DNA of 64,000 bases from NCBI GenBank assembly GCA_012931725.1, contig CM022951.1, forward strand, positions 6,015,546-6,079,545, read 5' to 3'. Both the position numbers and the translations under genes were made by a program. The DNA is from Litsea cubeba. Its lineage: Eukaryota > Streptophyta > Magnoliopsida > Laurales > Lauraceae. Position 1 is the first letter of the stretch; each line of letters starts with the position of its first letter. This document shows, piece after piece, positions 57,001-64,000 of the stretch. The notes beneath the pieces are model-generated. The model had not been told where the DNA came from. It searched no databases and saw only the letters and a program-made list of their open reading frames with translations.

Positions 57001-57311
57001 CTCTACACAAGTAACCCACTCTGAGAATGAATTGAATTTGGAAAGCCTTAGAGCATTTGTAGAGAAGAAGACCAAATAAAATCTTTTGTTATACACCATG
57101 ATAGAACTCTTTCCACATGTAGCAATAGACAAAATCCTTTATTACATACAACAATCCCATTAACCAAAAAAAAAAAAAAAAATCACTGCAATCCCAATTA
57201 CTTAATCATCACTAGCTAGTAACACCTAACAAATTACTCTCACAATATTACTTGAAATGGCAAACAACAATCAATGACAGCACACATAAACAGAATCCAA
57301 ACTCAAAATCA
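54077..57311. other. Spacer between the NLR pseudogene and the intact NLR
   Basis: AT-rich; holds the duplicated segment at 54829-55562. No gene recognised. The last ~200 bp (57120-57311) is the 3' region of the NLR and is shared with the pseudogene's 3' flank. Confidence 0.5.
54829..55562. repeat. Diverged tandem duplication, ~420-bp period
   Basis: Copy 1 (about 54829-55160) and copy 2 (about 55252-55562) share GTAAATT-TATATGATAAATAAT, TTTCATGACATTTA-TGATTTT, TTAAGRGTACATTT and TATTATTAAAAC-CTCTCCTTATTTTG…AAGATATTGGAGG. Many substitutions and indels mark it as old. Not coding. Confidence 0.7.
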
Positions 57312-59903
57312 CTATACCTTGAAAGCTCTTGGAACTTTGAGTTTCACACCCTGGTTGATGAGCTGCTCTTCCCATTTGAGATTTCTCTTCCATTCTTGAC
57401 GACCGCTAATTACAACAGTATTTAATTTGTTACCAGTGGCTGTAGGAAGAGGAAGCTTCTGCAACAATCGACAACCATGAGCCTTCAATTTCTCCAATGC
57501 TGGCAAGTTCCCATTGCAGATACACTTCAGCTTTGGTAGCTTCAAGAGATACAACTCCTTCAATTGTGGGAATACATCCTGCCCTTCCACATCTTCTTCA
57601 AACAGGCTCTCCAACTTATAGCAGAATTTGATCTCGAGCTTCTCTAGTTTTTCAAAGCAAACACTTGAAGAGAAGAGAGTAGAGAGCCTATGACAATGCT
57701 CAAGACACATGTGTTTGAGACGAGCAAAACTTCCTTTACCAAGTGTTCCCCTGCACAGATATTTCAAGTTGGTAAGATCAAAGACCAACATAATCTCTAT
57801 CCTGCTCAATGCCTTTACATTTCGAGTTGTTCTTCCAGTGGTGATCAAAGACTGCATATTTAGACATTTTTCGAGCCGACATTCTATGAGACTATCCATA
57901 TTTTCAACACCCAGCAGCGATAGTCGAGTGATGGAGTTATTGCCGCACAGTGAAAGGAATTCTGTATGGTAAAGAACTCCCCGAATGCTATATGGGACAT
58001 CATTCGTGCTACCGATCTCCAAACACCTGTCATAGCTTCTTGTGAATTCAGGGAACTGAGTGAAGTATTTTGTTTTGGCTTCATAAATGCCTCTGTAGAT
58101 GAAGTGGGTTCTTTTGAAAGGGTGTTTTTCATCCTTAGGTTGCTGTTGTTGACGCTGATCACATGAGACGACAGAGAATCTGAATTTCTTGAAGTATTCT
58201 TCCCACAACTTGGAATCTTTACTCAAAGATTCAAATATTTTATCATCACTTACGGAGATACAATATCCTTGATTGGTATGGAACTCTTCTGTTGGGGAGT
58301 GATTGCTGCAATGGTCCCAATTAAGCGTTTGTGGGAGTCGATGTATCATATGCCATGGAACAGCTTTAAGGTGTTTTGTGTCTAGAAGATCTAGATGCCT
58401 TAGACGTCTCATGATGAGGAAATTGAAGGAAGAAAAATCTTCGATTTTGGTGCTCGAAAGATCGAGGATCTCTAAATCTTCAGGCGGAAACAGCAACTCA
58501 AAGGAGCTACAACCCCTTAATGAGAGTTGAGTGAGATTAGAGGCTCCATCTATATCGAGATGGTAAAGATGTTGCATCATATCGAGGGACAATTGTGTTA
58601 GCTTAGGGAAGGGAGATTTTTTAAGAAGGAGCGCCTCAAGATTTTTGAGAGCATGTAGAAGATGAATTGGTAGCGTCTCTAAGTTTGGGCAAGATGCCAG
58701 GGCAAGTAATCTAAGGTTGGTAAGGGTGGATAGTGAGGAGGGTAGTGACTTGATGCCAGTGTATGAGAGGTCGAGGACTCGAAGTCCTTGCATGTTATGG
58801 AAGAAGTCATCTGATACCTCTTGCAAGAGGTCATTTTCAAAAAGAATCAAGGTGGATAGCTGGGGGACATTAGGAGGACGTCCCACTTGTGCTGTAAGTG
58901 CTGCTATTTTGTTACCGGCAAGAGATATCCTCTTGAGGTCATCTTGCTCCCACTCATCCACCTTGGGAGCCTCTTTAAGTTCCAAACCACATCTCACCAA
59001 GCATCTTCCTTGTCGATTAAGAATTGGAACTACCTTGGACACAATGGATTCAGAAACGTGTATATTTCCTGTACCGTCACCCAAAATCATAGCCCTATTA
59101 TCAAGCATAGAAAATAGAGATAGGAAAACATTGAACAAGGTTTTCCGATTCTCAAACGGACCAATAAAGTGCTCTAATCTCCAAAATGCACAGAAAACAT
59201 TTGACGGAGAGCCATCTGGAAACAAGAAAAAGTAGGTGTAACACTGCATGAGAGCGTCTCCACCAATGTCGATGTTTAAGGTAGCCAACGAGTTCGCCAT
59301 GTCTGTTGTCTCCGAACGAAGCAATTCCCAAGCCTCATCGTCAGACAAGCCCTCCCAACTTTCTTCGATGTTTACATTAGACTTCATCTCGGACCAAATT
59401 TGTTTAGAATGACTAGTTATAACAACCTTGCTGCCAGGCCATACCATGCTTTCCCATGGTAAATGTCCTAGATCATCAAGATCAATGGATTGTCGAAGAT
59501 CATCCAGCACGAGCAAAATCTTCTGATTAGGGATGGTTCCGAAATACTTCTCACCTAAATTTAAGAAAACTGCATTTTGTATGGCTTTTGAGATACTCGT
59601 ACGCACGTCCCTCACAGAACCGGGCGTTGTTACCCACACAATTTGATACAAGGTGTTGCTGCTTCCTTCTTCTTCATCATCGTGGCTTTTGGCTTGTTTT
59701 GAGACTTCATCAATGACTTGTCTCAAAAAAACCGACCTTCCTACTCCTTCCCATCCATGGAAAGAAAACCTTCTGACTTCCGGATCCTTCAAGCATTCCC
59801 AAATTCGTTGTCTCATCTTCTCAAATGAACCGCCACTCAACATCACCGCAGCCGCATCCTCGGACGCCATCTCCTTGTCTTTCAAATTATCTATGAGTCT
59901 CAA
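57312..59903 (-). CDS. NLR disease-resistance protein with a compact, degenerate NB-ARC
   Basis: Single-exon frame, 863 codons. The P-loop GWEGVGRS (residues 50-57) has Arg where the nucleotide-binding Lys is expected. Kinase-2 ILLVLDD (129-135) and RNBS-B GSKVVITS (157-164) are good. After LSDDEAWELL (187-196) the GLPL region is missing, and the frame passes directly to an RNBS-D-like CYTYFFLFPD (221-230). The MHD site reads IHV (281-283). Leucine-rich repeats follow from about residue 325 (LKRISLAGNKI, MQGLRVLDLSYTGIKSLPSS) to the end. No N-terminal coiled coil, TIR or RPW8 domain precedes the NB. Start at 59903; Met12 (MASEDAAAVML) is an equal candidate. NLRs sense pathogen effectors in the cytoplasm; loss of the P-loop Lys and GLPL suggests an atypical or helper-dependent protein. 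A damaged copy lies at 42153-54076. Confidence 0.9.
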   Translation of the reverse strand: MRLIDNLKDKEMASEDAAAVMLSGGSFEKMRQRIWECLKDPEVRRFSFHGWEGVGRSVFLRQVIDEVSKQAKSHDDEEEGSSNTLYQIVWVTTPGSVRDVRTSISKAIQNAVFLNLGEKYFGTIPNQKILLVLDDLRQSIDLDDLGHLPWESMVWPGSKVVITSHSKQIWSEMKSNVNIEESWEGLSDDEAWELLRSETTDMANSLATLNIDIGGDALMQCYTYFFLFPDGSPSNVFCAFWRLEHFIGPFENRKTLFNVFLSLFSMLDNRAMILGDGTGNIHVSESIVSKVVPILNRQGRCLVRCGLELKEAPKVDEWEQDDLKRISLAGNKIAALTAQVGRPPNVPQLSTLILFENDLLQEVSDDFFHNMQGLRVLDLSYTGIKSLPSSLSTLTNLRLLALASCPNLETLPIHLLHALKNLEALLLKKSPFPKLTQLSLDMMQHLYHLDIDGASNLTQLSLRGCSSFELLFPPEDLEILDLSSTKIEDFSSFNFLIMRRLRHLDLLDTKHLKAVPWHMIHRLPQTLNWDHCSNHSPTEEFHTNQGYCISVSDDKIFESLSKDSKLWEEYFKKFRFSVVSCDQRQQQQPKDEKHPFKRTHFIYRGIYEAKTKYFTQFPEFTRSYDRCLEIGSTNDVPYSIRGVLYHTEFLSLCGNNSITRLSLLGVENMDSLIECRLEKCLNMQSLITTGRTTRNVKALSRIEIMLVFDLTNLKYLCRGTLGKGSFARLKHMCLEHCHRLSTLFSSSVCFEKLEKLEIKFCYKLESLFEEDVEGQDVFPQLKELYLLKLPKLKCICNGNLPALEKLKAHGCRLLQKLPLPTATGNKLNTVVISGRQEWKRNLKWEEQLINQGVKLKVPRAFKV

Positions 59904-61480
59904 GAAAATATATAAAAGAATTACTTTGTATAAAAGTATAACACCAGAATTTTAAAAAAAAAAAAAAAAAAAAAACCGACAGATTTGTGGCCCACCTACT
60001 AAGAACCAATGAGCACCAATTACCAAATTAATTTGAAAAAAGCCGAAGGACTTATCGTGGTCATAACACCTAGGTCCCTACAACCTATTTTTTTAAGAAT
60101 TTCTGATCATTTTGTTATGGTTATAATCATCATCATTATACAACAACATCTAATTACTAATAGTTCAATAAATACATTATTGCTTTTATAACAGTCACAC
60201 ATATATAGAAAAAACATATAATGTTATCATCGAAAAACAACATCAACTAACAAAATTAGCCCCAGTGCCTCAGGAGGTTGTGTTCCCCCACTCCTTTTCC
60301 TCTACACTACATCTATGAGAGTCTTATTCACAAGGGGCCGGTTTGCTCACAGCAAATGGCAACTTGCAAAATATAGAATGATGCTTGGAGGCTATAATAA
60401 ATATGAAACATGATACCTATAATAAAATTTAAGAAAGAAATCAAGAAATAAAAGTGAAAAATAAATAAATAAAATAAAAATATGAAACAATTGAAATAGT
60501 TAATAACAGAGGATTTAGGCGCCACTCTTCCCATGCCTAGGCCTCGAAAAAATTGAAAATCAATAAAATAATCTAAATTAGAATTGATTTAATTTTTAAT
60601 TATAGTATGTTAATCTCTCTTTTTTGAACCTTTATGGGGTCAAGAAATCCAATGTAAGCAATTTACCACCTTTTAAGTAGGGTTAATCTATAATCATATA
60701 AAATAATAACTTAACTAAATCCTAATTCAATGAAACATAAAAATTAAGCCCTTCTAACTTGTTTATTAAATAAAAGAATCCCTAATAACTATAAAGCTCA
60801 CTAACACCAAAAAGTTTAATTCCTTTTTCTTCATATCATTATCAAATATTTGAAAAAGGGCTTGAACGGTTAAAGGGATTGAAGATTACTAAGACTAAAT
60901 CTCTGATCTCAAAACAAATTTAGCTTAGATGATTAAAAAAAAAATCAATCAATCATACCAATAAATCAACACAACAATTTCGACCCTGATTGGTCTCTTG
61001 TCTCTATCTCGAATTAAGTGAAATTAACCTTAAACTAACATAGGACCCAAAAATTAGCCTTTTCCTTATTTGCATCGTTATTGTTTGAAGAATTAGCCTT
61101 TATACCTCTATTTCGCACAGGAAATTAAAGGAGTACATAGAAATAGGGTTGATCTTCTTTAAATATTTGACATAATCCTTTTATTTCTTCATTCACTTTC
61201 CTTCATTTGCTTGAATGTTAGTTAAACTATTTATAACATGGATGGACTTTTATTTAGGACTCATGTAAGTGAATGGACGACTGTTGTGTTGTTAGCGTGA
61301 TGAGTAATAACCACACACCATATCTCTCACATTGGTCATAATCACAGGATGGAGTCATGACAGCTACCATGACTTATGATCATAATCTATGAGTTTTTAG
61401 AATTTTTACAAGAAAAAAAAAACTAGCTTTAAACCAGAATTATACAAATTAATATGAAGAACACATAATTAAACTAATTA
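59904..61480. other. 5' flank of the NLR and AT-rich spacer
   Basis: Upstream of the NLR the minus strand has TTTTATATATTTTC and TTTTATACAAAG (59905-59940) and a 21-base poly-A/T tract at 59954-59974. No clear TATA position can be chosen. The rest is AT-rich and without reading frames worth listing. Confidence 0.45.
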
Positions 61481-61482
61481 GG

Positions 61483-62064
61483 ATGCAATACTTTTTTGGA
61501 CAAAATTACCTTCATGGCAAAATCGTTACATGGGTGACAGTGTCGTTACCTGCATACGATATATTATCCTTATGACACTCATTTTGCATAAATCAAAACC
61601 AATGTTTTAGTTTCCCCATCTCCATTTTTCATTGAAGGCTTCTTAGAATCTTGAGTAAGAGAAGAAATCGACACTTTTGGAAGGGATAAACACATCAAAT
61701 TTGATGGATAATAAATGTTTTAAAGATTCCTTTTCTCCTTCTCTTCCTCTTCAAAATCTTACTAGCCTGTTTCTATTTTCAACAAATCCGACTCTTTTTG
61801 GAAAGAGGCTTCTAAGATATTAAATAGGAAGAGTAGAAAAGATAATGAACATCATTTTGAGGAGCTTATAAGATATTTAAGAAGAAGTTTATTATATGAC
61901 AGATCTGATGCGTTTATCCCTTCGATTAGTTTTCATTGTTCAAAGAGCCTTTATTGAGAACACAGATGGGAAAGCTAGAACAACGATTTCATTAGGTAGG
62001 ATTTATGCAAAATGGGTGTCATAAGGCTAAACGATAGTAATTCTGTAAAAAAAAAGTATTGTAC
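61483..62064. mobile_element. Foldback element with long imperfect inverted arms
   Basis: The two halves are diverged reverse complements over most of their length: TATGACACTCATTTTGCATA / TATGACACCCATTTTGCATA, AAGGGATAAACACATCA / AAGGGATAAACGCATCAG and AATACTTTTTT at the ends. The flanks share CTAATT (about 61475-61480 and 62065-62070). No protein is encoded. It is probably a MULE- or foldback-type MITE; exact ends are uncertain by a few bases. Confidence 0.65.
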
Positions 62065-62070
62065 CCTAAT

Positions 62071-63703
62071 TCAGTAGTTCTGTGTTTTTTCATGATCAAC
62101 TTGTTTAATCTGAGTTTTAAGGCTAATTTCTTAATAACAACCCCTAAAGTTTAAATATCATAATAATTGAATAGTGATTTCTCTCCCTATGGGTTCAAAA
62201 TTCGTATTTCAATAGGAACTGGCTTAGGTTTAGACTTGGACTTGGGCATCTGGATGCACTCCAAAGCATAACTATCTAGTTGCTCATAAGTCCGTTAAAT
62301 TGCAAATAGTTCATTTGACAAATGTATATGAATTTATAAACAATAAGGAACTGTACTCATGAAGTTCTCTAAGCGAAGTTCTAGCCACGCAAATGCAAAA
62401 TACTTCTATTTATTAAAATCAAAGTCGGCCCCCACCTTAACTTTGCATTAAGATTTTCCTTTATTTCTAAATTTAACCATATGTTAAATGTAAAAAACTT
62501 GGCACATTATATATATTATATATATTAAAGAAAACGGGGGAGAGGGTTGTGAGGGGTGGCATGTCATCATCGAAGGAGTTTCTCCATTTAAATAAATATA
62601 CATAAGAAATTTAGAGTGATTTAAGGAGCCATGTCATCACATTCTACTATTAATTTTTTTCTCCAAATGTACTCTTCCATATCTACTTGACTGAGCTCCG
62701 CTCCTTCCTCTCTCAGTCGAATTGACAAGCCTTTTTCTGGCATCCTCTAAAGGCTTTTTGTAGCTTTCTTTTTATTTTCCACTGTTAGAGAACATATAGC
62801 TCTTTTGGTCTTTTCTTTTTCCTCTTTTCTCTTCTTTCTTATTTTGCTTTATGGCCTCTTTTGGCTCCCCTGTAACTGGCTTCCCAGCTTTTGTTCCTTT
62901 TTCTCTCTTTAATTTAATTGCCTTTTAGCAAAAAAATCTTCTATCTCCTAAAGTCTCTCAATCAATATCCCCTAAAATTAAAGTTAATCTTTCAAAAATA
63001 ACACAAAAGACCCTTCTAAGGGGGACCGCTATGTAATATCAATCTCTTTCACTTATGTGTTACCCCACAAAAGTTTAGGGAATTTAATAAATCTAACCCA
63101 TGCACCATCTTAGTGGGACCACCTAATAGAACTTATCAACCGGACTCAAATGTTAAATGGACTTGAAGCTTTGTTGAACCGAGGCCTTCAAGAGTTGTCA
63201 TATTTTCAGTACTTTTTTATCGTGTGGTTTGAGCTGGGTTGATCCTATGTGCACCCGGACTCAAACCTTAGTCTGACCCGGCCTTTAAGGGGCAGTCTCA
63301 CCCCACCCATATTTTTTGAGTAGGCAGGCTCGAACTTAGTATCTAGGACTTAATATACACCTGAACTCAAGCCGTTCAATCCCTATTGATAGTAGAAATG
63401 GGCCAGTCCAGAAACTGGCCCATTGAAATTCCTACAATTGGCCGTTAATTTAATGGACTTCTAAATTATAAAACTTGCTGCACATGCTTGCAATGAGGTT
63501 AGTTTTTATGCTTCAACATTCATGTAAAACCCAAAGCCTCAACATTGATGAAAGCAATTAACTTGCTCTCTCTATCGTTATCTTGCACCAGGTATAGATC
63601 ACATGCGAGGGACCTTTTTTCCTTGGATCAGTGTTTTTTATAAAATTAAATAAATATAGGACATTTTTTTGCTAAAGAGTAAATTTGTATTAGAAACGAA
63701 AGA

Positions 63704-63739
<36 letters not shown>

Positions 63740-64000
63740 CAAAGGCAAAATGCCCCCAAAGCCAAAAGGCCACACAAAAGACTATGCAAAGAAAAGCCAA
63801 CTAAATAGCCAAGCCTAAAAACATCAAAAAGGATGGTGATAGATATCAACCTTTACAGTATTGAGAGATATATCATACCTTCTAATTGTCCACAAAAATA
63901 ACCTTTTGCACGCTCTCTACTTAGACCGCCGACCATTGAACTTGGAGTCATTGCGAAGAAGCCAAAGAATGGAGATTGCTGTAGAATAAAAGGATTTTAC
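62071..64000. other. AT-rich intergenic DNA to the end of the window
   Basis: No gene recognised. A run of 31 G lies at 63706-63736. Sequence after it (63740-64000) looks like the edge of another repeat but has no readable boundary. Confidence 0.45.
63706..63736. repeat. Poly-G homopolymer, 31 bases
   Basis: An uninterrupted run of 31 G in AT-rich DNA, preceded by GAAAGAGA. Length in such runs is unreliable in sequencing, and the small minus-strand frame across it (poly-Pro) is an artefact. Confidence 0.9.

Noticed and set aside
1..64000. tRNA, rRNA, CRISPR arrays or bacterial-type operons
   Set aside because: None seen; the composition, introns and transposon families are those of a plant nuclear genome.

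Overview
This window is nuclear DNA from a flowering plant, probably a woody dicot or magnoliid. The grounds are GT-AG introns, an F-box/FBD gene, an NLR resistance gene, captured fragments of plant genes (fasciclin-like AGP, AINTEGUMENTA-like AP2, N-acetylglutamate synthase) and plant families of CACTA, Mutator, hAT and LTR elements. The species cannot be fixed from the sequence. I see no rRNA, tRNA or CRISPR array. Most of the 64 kb is a layered set of transposons; only one protein-coding gene, the NLR at 57312-59903 (minus strand), looks intact.

Layout, left to right. 1495-6925 is a Pack-MULE with a 9-bp target duplication. It carries a decayed fragment of an unidentified plant gene, and a 2.9-kb solo LTR (1783-4676) sits inside it. 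7501-8538 is a second, non-autonomous MULE-like element. 9516-14780 is a complete but decayed hAT element with a perfect 8-bp target duplication and a DUF659/dimerisation-domain transposase. A short exon resembling a Gly/Arg-rich RNA-helicase tail follows (15866-16143). Two small hAT-type elements lie at 17555-17700 and 17777-18386. 18752-22660 is a Mutator element joining a decayed FAR1-type transposase to an oppositely oriented plant-mobile-domain (PMD) gene.

23752-32355 is an 8.6-kb CACTA element with matching termini and a CCA target duplication. It has picked up pieces of at least four host genes: a HAD hydrolase, N-acetylglutamate synthase, a fasciclin-like arabinogalactan protein, and the small subunit of ribonucleotide reductase. 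It also holds three extra CACTA-type right ends that lack left partners. 32798-40158 is an F-box/FBD gene with two in-frame stops. Its first intron holds a young, non-autonomous, gag-only LTR element (34872-38044; LTRs differ at 4 of 503 positions). A Copia remnant follows.

From 42153 to 54076 lies a broken partial copy of the downstream NLR, split by a second, 10.1-kb CACTA element (43796-53877, target duplication GTA). That element carries an AP2-domain gene fragment and a DUF4283/zinc-knuckle reading frame. The complete NLR follows. The remainder is AT-rich intergenic DNA with one long inverted-repeat element (about 61483-62064).

The main theme is gene-fragment capture by three element types (Pack-MULE, PMD-MULE and two CACTAs) next to a resistance-gene duplication. 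The nesting order can be read directly: the NLR duplicated before CACTA-1 cut the copy; the Pack-MULE was in place before its solo LTR; the F-box gene predates the gag-only element.
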